Source: JBBRCX01 sp038204465 (lineage in GTDB: Bacteria; Planctomycetota; Phycisphaerae; Tepidisphaerales; Tepidisphaeraceae). From it: DNA of 64,000 bases. Positions 34,830 to 42,555 of this stretch are shown here, in pieces. The notes under the pieces are model-generated. The model was given only the letters and a program-made list of their open reading frames with translations. It was not told the origin of the DNA and made no database searches. Position 1 is the stretch's first letter, and each line of letters opens with the position of its first letter. The position numbers were made by a program, and so were the translations under genes. The DNA lies in NCBI GenBank assembly GCA_038204465.1, contig JBBRCX010000005.1:23313-87312 (forward strand), given 5' to 3'.

Positions 34830-35822
34830 CTACACGTTAGTGAACGCCGAGCCCGAGTCGGCCGACGCCAAAACCGCGAGATTCACCTTCAGCGTCTGCA
34901 CCCCTTCTTCCAGCGAACAGACCGGCGCGGCCTTGGCTTCGATCGCGTCGAGAAACTGATTCGCCTGCCGGATGAACCACTCATCGCGCTGCATCGGCGG
35001 AAACGTTTGGTCGTTCCACGCTCCGCCGGGCTCGCTCATCCAGCGCCAGCGGTTCTCGTGGACCTCGAAGCGCGCCGTGCCGCGCTGGCAGATGACAGTC
35101 ATGCTGATTTCGTTCGGGGCCTGGTGCTGGTTGAGCGCGTAGCAGCCCAACACGCCGCCCTGGCGCGTCATGACGTTCACGGTGTCTTCGACATCAACGC
35201 CATCCAGCACCTGGTGGGCCGCGTCGGCCGCGACGCGCTCGATCGGGCCGGCGAGCCACTCGCCCGCGTTCAGCATGTGGGTCATCGCATCCTGAATCGC
35301 GCCGCCGCCCCTCGATCGGTCGGCATAATAAATCTCGCGATAAGCCGGCCGGTACAGCGGGAAAAACTGTCCGCAGAACGCGAGCACTTGCAGCGCTCGT
35401 CCGAAGCGCCCGGAGTTGATCGCCTCGCGCATCGCCGCCAGCACCGGGTGCGAGCGCCACACGTACGCGACCGCCGCGACGCGCTTCGCCCGCAGCACCG
35501 CGTCCAGCAGCGCCGGGATGCCCTCCAAGGACGTCGACAACGGCTTCTCGATCAGCACGTGCGCCCCGGCTTCAATCAGCCGCCGGGCGATCGGAATATG
35601 CGACGGCGCCGGCGTCGCGATCACCGCGGCGTCCCAACTTTTCGCCAACGCAGCATCGAGCGACGCAAAGACTTCACGCAGCGCGTAGCGCTCCGCCACC
35701 TGCGCCCGCAGATCGTTGTCGATTTCGCACAGCCCGACTTCGGCGCGTCCGGTTGCCGCGAAGCAACGGAGATGCCGCTCCCCAATAGACCCCGACCCAA
35801 CAACAAGAACGCGATGTGCCAT
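34830..35822 (-). CDS. Gfo/Idh/MocA-family oxidoreductase
   Basis: 330 residues. N-terminal Rossmann domain: HRVLVVGSGSIGERHLRCFA. The family motif with catalytic Lys is VLIEKPLSTS (~95). The C-terminal alpha/beta domain has GGGAIQDAMTHMLNAGEWL, whose Asp/His positions match the substrate site. NAD(P)-dependent oxidation or reduction of a sugar or inositol is expected. A GC palindromic repeat element begins right at its start side (35833), so the promoter must lie in or beyond that repeat. Confidence 0.9.
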   Translation of the reverse strand: MAHRVLVVGSGSIGERHLRCFAATGRAEVGLCEIDNDLRAQVAERYALREVFASLDAALAKSWDAAVIATPAPSHIPIARRLIEAGAHVLIEKPLSTSLEGIPALLDAVLRAKRVAAVAYVWRSHPVLAAMREAINSGRFGRALQVLAFCGQFFPLYRPAYREIYYADRSRGGGAIQDAMTHMLNAGEWLAGPIERVAADAAHQVLDGVDVEDTVNVMTRQGGVLGCYALNQHQAPNEISMTVICQRGTARFEVHENRWRWMSEPGGAWNDQTFPPMQRDEWFIRQANQFLDAIEAKAAPVCSLEEGVQTLKVNLAVLASADSGSAFTNV

Positions 35823-35832
35823 CTTCGCTTCA

Positions 35833-35998
35833 TCGTGGCACGGGCGTCCCGCCCGTGCGGATACCGTACAAGTGACAACGATTCGCAGCCGCAGACCAAT
35901 CTATCTGCAATGCCGCCAACAGGCGCAACGCCCTCGCCTCCATTTCCGGTCAGTATCGCTGCGCTCCCCTGCACGGGCGAGACGCCGGTGCTACGACT
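35833..35998. repeat. REPIN-like element: two inverted GC palindromes with spacer
   Basis: Left palindrome GCACGGGCGTCCCGCCCGTGC (35838-35858, preceded by GTG). The right arm GCACGGGCGAGACGCCGGTGC (35971-35991, followed by TAC) is its inverted partner. The spacer is 112 bases. The same architecture occurs at 42422-42543. Confidence 0.8.
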
Positions 35999-36004
35999 AA
36001 GATG

Positions 36005-36154
36005 CTAGCGATTGTCTTCGCCCCGGATCGGCGCGCCGCACCAGACCCAGTACCCCTCCATGCGAAACCCACCGCCGCGCGGCGCCGGGCAGAGGCGCTT
36101 CATGAACCGCGGCGACTCTTTTTTTGCCTTTTCTGTCATCGCCGACAAAATCAT
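36005..36154 (-). pseudogene. N-terminal remnant of a glycosidase-like gene
   Basis: A 49-codon frame from ATG 36154 with GAGG just upstream: MTEKAKKESPRFMKRLCPAP then GGGFRMEGYWVWCGAPIRGE and a stop. This matches, from memory, the first residues of a family of GH43/117-like glycosidases (FRM.GYWVWCG..IRGEDGR.H.F.SRWP). The sequence leaves the family at GEDNR and ends six bases before a REPIN-like element, so the rest was probably deleted at the repeat. Confidence 0.55.
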
Positions 36155-36158
36155 GCAG

Positions 36159-36380
36159 TCACCCTCTTGGCGGATCCGCAAGCTGGTTGAATCCCATGCG
36201 GTCGCTGCCGCTGACCAGAATCAGCGGTTGTTTCTGATAGACCTTCACAAACGGCACGGTCACGCGCGAGGTCACGCCCATGCGCCGCTTGTCGCTGTGA
36301 TTGAGGTCGGAGTGATGGAGCGTGCGCTCGTCTGACGTGAGCTGATACTTCCGCTTGGTCGCAGTGACTGCGGTGGTCAT
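36159..36380 (-). CDS. Small hypothetical protein, 73 residues
   Basis: ATG 36380 has GGAGG five bases upstream, a strong site. The protein is hydrophilic: KRKYQLTSDERTLHHSDLNH, then SRVTVPFVKVYQKQPLILVS. The stop lies four bases before the truncated glycosidase-like frame, so the two were one operon. I do not recognise a family. It is divergent from the sulfatase, sharing a 68-base control region. Confidence 0.5.
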   Translation of the reverse strand: MTTAVTATKRKYQLTSDERTLHHSDLNHSDKRRMGVTSRVTVPFVKVYQKQPLILVSGSDRMGFNQLADPPRG

Positions 36381-36417
36381 GGCAGCCTCCGCCGTTACAT
36401 TAGCGGCGTCGGTTGCG

Positions 36418-36429
36418 CGGTTGCAACCG
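36418..36429. promoter_or_regulatory. Candidate LacI-type operator
   Basis: CGGTTGCAACCG is a perfect 12-base palindrome with the TTGCAA centre common in LacI-family operators, 19 bases before the sulfatase ATG and in the divergent gap to the small gene. A second GGTTGCGC half-site sits just upstream. No LacI-type regulator is encoded in the window. Confidence 0.4.
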
Positions 36430-36448
36430 TTTGTGAAAAGAGTTCGCC

Positions 36449-37945
36449 ATGAACGTCATCCTGATCCTGATGGACTCGCTAAACCGGCACTTTCTACCCT
36501 GTTATGGGAACACGTGGGTGAAGACGCCGAACATCGACCGCCTGGCGGCGCGCTCGGTACGCTTCGAGCGGCACTACATCGGCTCCATGCCCTGCATGCC
36601 CGCGCGCCATGACATCTGGACCGGATCGCTGGAGTTCCTGTGGCGGCCCTGGGGCCCGGTGGAGCCGGGCGAGATGACGCTGACCAGGCGCCTCAAGGGC
36701 AAGGCGGTCACGCAACTCGTGACCGACCATTACCACTTCTTCGAGCTCGGCGGCGAGACATATCACGTCGACTTCGACGGCTGGGAATTCATCCGCGGCC
36801 ACGAGAACGATCCCTGGGTCACGCGTCCGAACCGCGTCGAGATCAAGGGCCGCTGCACCGACCAGTATCAGCGCAACATGTCGCGCATGCGCGAGGAGCA
36901 GGAGTTCACTTCGCCGCGGACGTTCAAAGCCGCCGCCGACTGGCTCGAGGACAATCACGACCAGCACGATCAGTTCTTCCTGTTCATCGACGAGTTCGAT
37001 CCGCACGAGCCGTTTCATTCCAGCGAGCCGTACAACAGCATGTACGATCCGCAGTGGCGCGAGCCGCCATTTTTCTGGCCGGCTTACGGACCCAATCGCT
37101 ACAGCGAAGTTGAACTCCAACACCTGCGCGCGCAGTACGCCGGCAAACTCACGATGGCCGACACCTGGCTCGGCCGCGTCCTCGACAAGCTCGACCAGCA
37201 CGCCCTGTGGGATGAAACGATGGTCATTCTCACCACCGATCACGGGCACTTCCTCGGCGAGCACGAATGGGTGGGCAAGGGCATCTATCCGCAGTACCAG
37301 CCGATCGCGCACATCCCGCTGCTGATCGCGCATCCGGGCGTGAAGCCGGGACGTTGCGAGGCACTGAGCTGCACGATTGATCTGTGCCCGACCGTGCTCG
37401 AAGCCTGCGCTATAGAGCACGAAAGGATGGATGGGCGGTCGCTGCTGCCTCTGTTAAAGGGGGAAACGAAAAGTGTTCGCGACTTCGCCCTCTACGGCTG
37501 GTTCGGCGCCTACGTGCAGGTGACCGACGGGACATACACCTACCTGCGAGCCCCCAGCAGCCCGGACAACGGGCCGCTGTATGTCTACCGCAGCACCTGG
37601 AACACGGCGCCGTGGTGGCGAATCCCGGTGCCCGATCAGCGGCTCGAGATCGGAAGGTTCCTGCCGCACCAGCAGCGCGTCATTGGACGCATCTTGCTCA
37701 AGGATGAAGAAAAGAAATTCCTCGGCGTGCATCCCGATTCGGTCCGCCGGCCGACCCGCCTCTTCGACGTGTCGGCTGATCCAAATCAGCAGCACGATCT
37801 GTCCGAAGATGCCGGACATCGAGCGAGCGCCGAGGCGCTGCTGGCGCGGGCGCTGCGCGAGGTCGGATGCCCGCCGGAGCAGTTTGAACGATTGGGCATT
37901 GCAGCGCAGAGCATGGCCTCCCGCGATCGAACGAAAGGCGATTGA
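36449..37945 (+). CDS. Sulfatase (formylglycine-dependent, CxPxR type)
   Basis: 498 residues. The formylglycine motif is C49-M-P-A-R53 (SMPCMPARHDIWTG), the Cys-type requiring oxidation by an FGE or anaerobic maturase. Metal-binding residues are in ILILMDSLNRH (first Asp) and TTDHGHFLGEHEW. There is no signal peptide, so it is predicted cytoplasmic, unusual for this family and suggestive of action on small imported sulfated sugars. The C-terminal domain (~360-498) contains DVSADPNQQHDLSED, typical of the family. Confidence 0.92.
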   Translation: MNVILILMDSLNRHFLPCYGNTWVKTPNIDRLAARSVRFERHYIGSMPCMPARHDIWTGSLEFLWRPWGPVEPGEMTLTRRLKGKAVTQLVTDHYHFFELGGETYHVDFDGWEFIRGHENDPWVTRPNRVEIKGRCTDQYQRNMSRMREEQEFTSPRTFKAAADWLEDNHDQHDQFFLFIDEFDPHEPFHSSEPYNSMYDPQWREPPFFWPAYGPNRYSEVELQHLRAQYAGKLTMADTWLGRVLDKLDQHALWDETMVILTTDHGHFLGEHEWVGKGIYPQYQPIAHIPLLIAHPGVKPGRCEALSCTIDLCPTVLEACAIEHERMDGRSLLPLLKGETKSVRDFALYGWFGAYVQVTDGTYTYLRAPSSPDNGPLYVYRSTWNTAPWWRIPVPDQRLEIGRFLPHQQRVIGRILLKDEEKKFLGVHPDSVRRPTRLFDVSADPNQQHDLSEDAGHRASAEALLARALREVGCPPEQFERLGIAAQSMASRDRTKGD

Positions 37946-37982
37946 GGGAATGCACGATTGAGGCGCAACGCATGGCCCGCGC

Positions 37983-39128
37983 CTATGCGTTTGGCTTGAC
38001 GCGCCACCGGTCGATGACGTCCGATCTCAGGTCGATGCCGAAGCCGGGCTTGTCCGGCACGTGCATGAATCCCTCGCTGATCTTCGGATGCTCGGCGGGA
38101 AGGTCGAACCACATCGGATCGCGCAGCTCGTTGGGGAAGATTTCCACGCACAGCCCGTTTTGCACGCCGGCGAGCAGGTGCAGCGCGACCTGCGGCTCCT
38201 CGTGGTGCGCCATATTCACGCCAAAGCACGAGGCCATGCCCGCGATGCGCCGCCATTCCGTGACGCCCGCGGCGATCGTCGCGTCCACATTCAGGATGTC
38301 GACCGCGCCGCGCTCGACCAGATCGCGGCATCCATGGCGCGAGATCTCCCCCTGGCCTGCGTTCACCGGAATGCCGATGGTTCGCACGCGCGCGTTCCCG
38401 GCGATCTGGTCCTGCCACTGCACCGGCTCCTCGAGCCACGCCAGATCCAGGTCACGCACGCCGCGGGCGAACTTCATCGCGTCCGCCACGCTCCAGGATT
38501 GGTTGGAATCCGTGCAGAGGTGGAACTTGGCGCCGCCGACTTTGCGCGCCAGCCGCGTGCGCTCGATATCTTCTTCCACCGACAGCTTCCCCACCTTGAG
38601 CTTCATGCCGTAGATCCCGCCATCGAGGTAATGCTGGATCTCATCGCCAAGGTCGGCCAGCGTCTTGCCCTTCATCACGTAGCCGCCGATGGCGATCACC
38701 GGGACGCGCTCGCGGGCGCCCCCAAGAAGCTTGTAGACCGGTTGCTTCAGCGCCTTGCCGAGCGCGTCCCACAGCGCGATATCGATCGCGGCGATCGCCT
38801 GCGTCCGCACGCAATGCTTCGCCAGGTCGAGCGTGTGGATCCCTCGGTTGCCCAGGTCCACGCGCGTCTCCCACATCCGCTGCCAGTGCGCCTCCAGGTT
38901 CCGCGCGTCCTCCCCGACGAGCAGCGGCCGGTAGATCTCGTTGGCAAGACGCACGACCTCGAGCTGATACTGATCTTCATCGCCGCCAAAGGTGTGCCCG
39001 ATCGTTCCATCGTCGAGTTCCACGCGCGTGACGATGGTATTGCGGCTGGTGATCTTGTACGTCCCGCCCTGAAACACGTCCTGAAGCTGGCGAACCAGGG
39101 GGATGGATTCAATGTGTTTGATCTTCAT
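37983..39128 (-). CDS. Mandelate racemase/muconate lactonizing enzyme-family dehydratase-like protein
   Basis: 381 residues. N-terminal cap MKIKHIESIPLVRQLQDVFQ; barrel with KxK-type base GMKLKVGK, metal ligands Asp (LCTDSNQSW), Glu (WLEEPVQW) and a third acid in NAGQGEIS, and a His in NMAHHEEP. Enolase-superfamily chemistry on an acid sugar is expected. It begins nine bases after the VapC-like gene, so it may be transcribed with it, and with the large operon ending at 39881. Confidence 0.9.
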   Translation of the reverse strand: MKIKHIESIPLVRQLQDVFQGGTYKITSRNTIVTRVELDDGTIGHTFGGDEDQYQLEVVRLANEIYRPLLVGEDARNLEAHWQRMWETRVDLGNRGIHTLDLAKHCVRTQAIAAIDIALWDALGKALKQPVYKLLGGARERVPVIAIGGYVMKGKTLADLGDEIQHYLDGGIYGMKLKVGKLSVEEDIERTRLARKVGGAKFHLCTDSNQSWSVADAMKFARGVRDLDLAWLEEPVQWQDQIAGNARVRTIGIPVNAGQGEISRHGCRDLVERGAVDILNVDATIAAGVTEWRRIAGMASCFGVNMAHHEEPQVALHLLAGVQNGLCVEIFPNELRDPMWFDLPAEHPKISEGFMHVPDKPGFGIDLRSDVIDRWRVKPNA

Positions 39129-39137
39129 TTGCAGGCG

Positions 39138-39530
39138 CTACGATTCGGAGATCACAGTCAATTCAGGAATGCGATCGAAATGTTTGCGATTGTGGGTAAG
39201 GAGCGGCAGTTTATGCCGGCGCGCCATGGCTGCGGTCCAGGCGTCCCCGGGCGCGATGGGTAGGCCCCTGATTGACATAACGCGGGCCCATTCCCACGAT
39301 AATTCATCGTCATGTTCAAGAACCACATAACGAAACAGGAGCTCGCGCATGTCCTGAATTCGCCGGTCACTCCACTTGTACTTCACTGCCCATCGGTAGA
39401 GTTCCGCGCAAGTCATAAAGGAGATGCAGATGGTTTTCGCTTCAACATGTTTTTTATAGAGCGCTGCGCGACTGTCGCCTTTCATCGCGAAAGAAATGAC
39501 GTCCGTGTCGACAAGAATTGGTTCCATCAC
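39138..39530 (-). CDS. PIN-domain toxin, VapC-like
   Basis: 130 residues. PIN nuclease acids: Asp8 (ILVDTDVISF), Glu43 (TCAELYRW) and Asp96 (APGDAWTAAMA), with the usual LLTHNRKHFDRIPEL end. VapC toxins are Mg-dependent ribonucleases cutting tRNA or rRNA. It overlaps the upstream antitoxin gene by four bases. The pair is wedged between the end of the large metabolic operon and an enolase-superfamily gene. Confidence 0.9.
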   Translation of the reverse strand: MMEPILVDTDVISFAMKGDSRAALYKKHVEAKTICISFMTCAELYRWAVKYKWSDRRIQDMRELLFRYVVLEHDDELSWEWARVMSIRGLPIAPGDAWTAAMARRHKLPLLTHNRKHFDRIPELTVISES

Positions 39531-39823
39531 CCATCCTTCCGCCAGGGCTGTGAACGCAGCCGCTCCAGGTCCTGTTCAAAATCATCATCCCGCTGATCCT
39601 CCGGCCAGATGCCCCTCAGATCCTCGAGCGTGGCGGATCCTTCAATGCCCTGTTCGTTCGCCAACTCTTCGATGGAGCGGTTTCTCCAGTAATTTGACGC
39701 GGGCTGGCCCGGCACCTCTTCAACCACCGTGATCTGAACCGTTTTCCCAACGAGAGGCGCGAGCTCCGGCAGATCGACGACCTGAGAATCGAGCCGCTTG
39801 CGAATTCGAATGGGTCGCATCAT
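39527..39823 (-). CDS. VapB-type antitoxin
   Basis: 98 residues. The start MMRPIRIRKRLDSQVVDLPE resembles short beta-strand DNA-binding antitoxins; the C-terminal half is acidic and helical (QDQR-type DDDFEQDLERLRSQ). Order (antitoxin first), ATGA overlap with the PIN toxin, and size support the call. It probably represses its own promoter in the 57-base gap upstream. Confidence 0.8.
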   Translation of the reverse strand: MMRPIRIRKRLDSQVVDLPELAPLVGKTVQITVVEEVPGQPASNYWRNRSIEELANEQGIEGSATLEDLRGIWPEDQRDDDFEQDLERLRSQPWRKDG

Positions 39824-39880
39824 CTCACCTCCGTTTACCAGTTTAGCTTAGCACCCGGGCGGCGAGACGACCAAACGAAA

Positions 39881-40489
39881 TCAGCCTTCGGCCAACGTCG
39901 GGGGGTCTCGAGGTGTTCCTTCATGGCCGCCTCTGGCGGCGCGGTACAGATCGCCGCCGTGGGCGTCATGCAGCACAACTGCGGGGAAAGTTTTCAGCTT
40001 CAGCACGCGCATCGCCTCGCTGAGCAGCTCTTCGAACGCGACGACGGCGGATTCTTCAATCGTGGCAGACAGCAGCGCGCCGGTCCCGCCGATGGCGCCG
40101 AGGTAGACGCCGCCATGCTGCACGATCGCCTGCTTCACGTCGGTGGAGATGTAGCCTTTGCCGATGAAGCCCCGCAGCCCATGGAAGAGGAGTGTCGGGA
40201 GAAATGGATTCATCCTTCCGCTCGTGGTCGGACCGGCCGAGCCGATGACCGACCCGGGCCGCGCGGGGGTCGGCCCCACAAAGTAAAGAAGTTGGCCTCG
40301 TAAATCGATCGGCGGCTTCTCGCCGGCCTGCAGCATCTTGAACAACCGTGCGCAAGCCTGATCGCGCCCGGTCAACACAGTTCCCGACAACTCGAGCTCA
40401 TCGCCCGCGCGCAGCGAGAGCGCGTCGGCTTCGCTCAGTGGCAGTTCGATTGATCTGGTCACAACGGCCCCATCAAGCGTATGGCCCAT
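39881..40489 (-). CDS. Class I fumarase/tartrate dehydratase beta subunit-type hydro-lyase
   Basis: 202 residues. The beta-subunit fold is shown by LRAGDELELSGTVLTGRDQA, YFVGPTPARPGSVIGSAGPT-TSGRM, and GKGYISTDVKQAIVQHGGVY. This domain supplies substrate-binding residues to a two-subunit Fe-S hydratase; the alpha subunit is encoded just upstream. Fumarate, tartrate or mesaconate are possible substrates. It is the last gene of the large minus-strand operon. Its start overlaps a 29-codon frame. Confidence 0.92.
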   Translation of the reverse strand: MGHTLDGAVVTRSIELPLSEADALSLRAGDELELSGTVLTGRDQACARLFKMLQAGEKPPIDLRGQLLYFVGPTPARPGSVIGSAGPTTSGRMNPFLPTLLFHGLRGFIGKGYISTDVKQAIVQHGGVYLGAIGGTGALLSATIEESAVVAFEELLSEAMRVLKLKTFPAVVLHDAHGGDLYRAARGGHEGTPRDPPTLAEG

Positions 40490-40562
40490 GCGGCAGGAAC
40501 CCCGGCAATCGCTTCCATTTGCGAATGTCGTCCTCGGTGATGTGCTCGTGGTGGTTCTTCAT
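40473..40562 (-). CDS. Very short open frame between the two hydratase subunits
   Basis: ATG 40562 to TGA 40473, 29 residues (MKNHHEHITEDDIRKWKRLP and GFLPHGPYA). Third codon positions are mostly G or C, like the neighbours. The stop lies inside the beta-subunit gene, so translation could feed into that start. No clear ribosome-binding site. It may be a real micropeptide, a leader, or chance. Confidence 0.35.
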   Translation of the reverse strand: MKNHHEHITEDDIRKWKRLPGFLPHGPYA

Positions 40563-40581
40563 GATCTGCAATGGAGGGTGC

Positions 40582-41424
40582 TTAAAGGACAGCCTCCTGG
40601 TGGCGATGAGCATGGCATTCGATGTTCACGCTCACAGGCAGGCTCGCGATGTGGCACGCGGCGGTTTCGATCTGGACGCCAAGCGATGTCGTCTCTCCAC
40701 CGTAGCCCTGCGGTCCGACGCCGCTGGCGTTGATCTTCTGCTGGATGTCGCGCTCGAGCTGCGCCACGTGCGGCAACGCGCTTGGCTGACCGACCCGGCG
40801 CAGCAGGGCGGCCTTGGCCAGCACCGCCGAGTATTCGAACGAGCCGCCGATGCCGACCCCGACCACCATCGGCGGGCACGCGTTTGGGCCGGCCTCGATC
40901 GCCGTCTCCACAACGAAGTCGATGATCCCCTCGCGCCCGTCGGCGGGCGTGAGCATTCGGAAGCGGCTCATGTTCTCGCAGCCGCCTCCTTTGGCGAGAA
41001 GCTTCAGCGTGAGCATGTCGCCCTCAACGAGACGGGTGTGCACGATAGCCGGCGTGTTGTCGCCCGTGTTGCCGCGCTGGATCGGATCGCCGGTGACGGA
41101 CGCGCGCAGAAAACCTTCTTTCCATCCTTGCCGGACGCCTTCATTGATCGCATCGGAGAGAGTGGCGCCGGTGATGTGAACGTCCTGCCCGACTTCCGCG
41201 AACACGACGATCAGCCCCGTGTCCTGACACATCGGCAGGCTCTTCTCCCTGGCCACATCCGCATTCTGCAGGATCCGCAGCAGCGTGTTGCGCGCCAGCG
41301 GCTTAGTCTCGATTTCCGCCGCGGCGGCAAGCGCTTCGCGCATGTCGTCCGTCAGCTCGAAGTTGGCGCGCTGGCACAACGTTGCGATGGCATCGCTGAT
41401 CGATTGTGCAGTCACTTCTTTCAT
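40582..41424 (-). CDS. Class I fumarase/tartrate dehydratase alpha subunit-type hydro-lyase
   Basis: 280 residues from ATG 41424. Three cysteines that bind a [4Fe-4S] cluster are conserved: Cys66 (LPMCQDTG), Cys149 (KGGGCEN) and Cys183 (NACPPMVVG). The family motif GDNTPAIVHTRLV and GIGGSFEYSAVLAKAALLR are present. The open frame extends upstream but only as a shadow of the E1-alpha gene. With the beta subunit it would add or remove water from a C4-C5 dicarboxylate. It starts eight bases after the E1-alpha stop. Confidence 0.93.
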   Translation of the reverse strand: MKEVTAQSISDAIATLCQRANFELTDDMREALAAAAEIETKPLARNTLLRILQNADVAREKSLPMCQDTGLIVVFAEVGQDVHITGATLSDAINEGVRQGWKEGFLRASVTGDPIQRGNTGDNTPAIVHTRLVEGDMLTLKLLAKGGGCENMSRFRMLTPADGREGIIDFVVETAIEAGPNACPPMVVGVGIGGSFEYSAVLAKAALLRRVGQPSALPHVAQLERDIQQKINASGVGPQGYGGETTSLGVQIETAACHIASLPVSVNIECHAHRHQEAVL

Positions 41425-41432
41425 GGCGTGAT

Positions 41433-42395
41433 TCAGGCGAAGACGAAATCGGCCACGCTCGAAGGCGCCGGCGGCTCGCTTTCCATCGCGAAACGCAGCG
41501 CCTCGTCGTTCACCGCCCTGGCTCGCTCCCGCAGCGCGGCCAGCCGCTCGTCGGCGATCCCTTTTTCCCTCAGCACTTTCTCCAGCCGGGGAAGCGGGTC
41601 CGCCTTCTTCCACTTCATCGCCTCTTCCTCGTTCTCATACTTCCCGGCGGAGATGGCGCTGTGCCGCTCCCACCGAACAGTCTTGCATTCCAGCAGGGTC
41701 GGCCCCTCACCGGCGCGAGCGCGGGCGACGGCCCGGCTCATCGCCTCGTACACCAGGATCGGATCGTTGCCGTCGACGGTCTCGCCGGGCAGGGCGAATC
41801 CTTTGGCGCGGTCGGCGATATTCTCCAGCGGAACCGACATCCGGGTCGGCACGGAAATCGCGAAGCCGTTGTTCTCGCAGACGAACACCAGCGGCACCTT
41901 CCAGAGCGTCGCCATGTTGAGGGTCTCGAAGAACGCGCCTTCGCAGGTCGCGCCGTCGCCGAAGTAGACGACGGTGACGCGCCCGTTCTTGCGCAGCTTG
42001 TTGGCCAGCGCCATGCCGCCGGCGATGGGGATGTGCGCCGCTACGACGGCGTTGGTCCCCCAGAAGTCCTTGCTCACGTCGCAAAGGTGCATCGATCCAC
42101 CGCGGCCGCCGCTGCACCCGGTCTGCTTGCAGAGCAGCTCGGCCATCAGGGGCTTGGGGTCCAGCCCCTTGGCGATGGCATGCCCATGTCCGCGATAGGT
42201 GGCGAACACCTGATCGTCCGGCTCCAGCGCCGCCGCCCCGGCTACCGCGATCGCCTCCTGGCAGATGCAGGGGTGCGTGCTGCCCGAGAACAGCCCTTTG
42301 CGAAAGCTGGCGATCGCGTTCTCCTCGAAGTAGCGAATGGTCCACATCCGCTCATACCAGCTGAGAAGTGTTTCCGTCGTGATGCTCTTGGACAT
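41433..42395 (-). CDS. 2-oxoacid dehydrogenase E1 component, alpha subunit
   Basis: 320 residues from ATG 42395. The thiamine-diphosphate motif GDGATCEGAFFETLNMA followed by ENNGFA fits the GDG-x(26)-NN pattern. The flexible loop with RWERHSAISAGKYE corresponds to the phosphorylation-loop region. QEAIAVAGAAALEPDDQV is typical. It pairs with the E1-beta gene 1.3 kb upstream; a PhyH gene and a gene remnant lie between them, an unusual split. Substrate may be pyruvate, acetoin or a branched 2-oxoacid. No E3 gene is present in the window. Confidence 0.93.
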   Translation of the reverse strand: MSKSITTETLLSWYERMWTIRYFEENAIASFRKGLFSGSTHPCICQEAIAVAGAAALEPDDQVFATYRGHGHAIAKGLDPKPLMAELLCKQTGCSGGRGGSMHLCDVSKDFWGTNAVVAAHIPIAGGMALANKLRKNGRVTVVYFGDGATCEGAFFETLNMATLWKVPLVFVCENNGFAISVPTRMSVPLENIADRAKGFALPGETVDGNDPILVYEAMSRAVARARAGEGPTLLECKTVRWERHSAISAGKYENEEEAMKWKKADPLPRLEKVLREKGIADERLAALRERARAVNDEALRFAMESEPPAPSSVADFVFA

Positions 42396-42421
42396 GGCGT
42401 TTCTCGCTTGAACCATTCTAG

Positions 42422-42543
42422 TTGTGGCACGGGCGTCTCGCCCGTGCGGGGGACACTGGGGAAAACGATTGTTCTGGAAGCGTCACGGGTCGCATCCCTC
42501 GCCTTCCGCACGGGCGAGACGCGCGAGACGCCCGTGCTACGAA
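42422..42543. repeat. REPIN-like element: two inverted GC palindromes with spacer
   Basis: Left palindrome GCACGGGCGTCTCGCCCGTGC (42427-42447). The right arm 42508-42537 is the inverted form with a 9-base internal duplication (GCGCGAGAC), followed by TACGAAAC. Spacer 60 bases. It lies in the operon between PhyH and E1-alpha. Confidence 0.82.
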
Positions 42544-42555
42544 ACAACTGATCCC

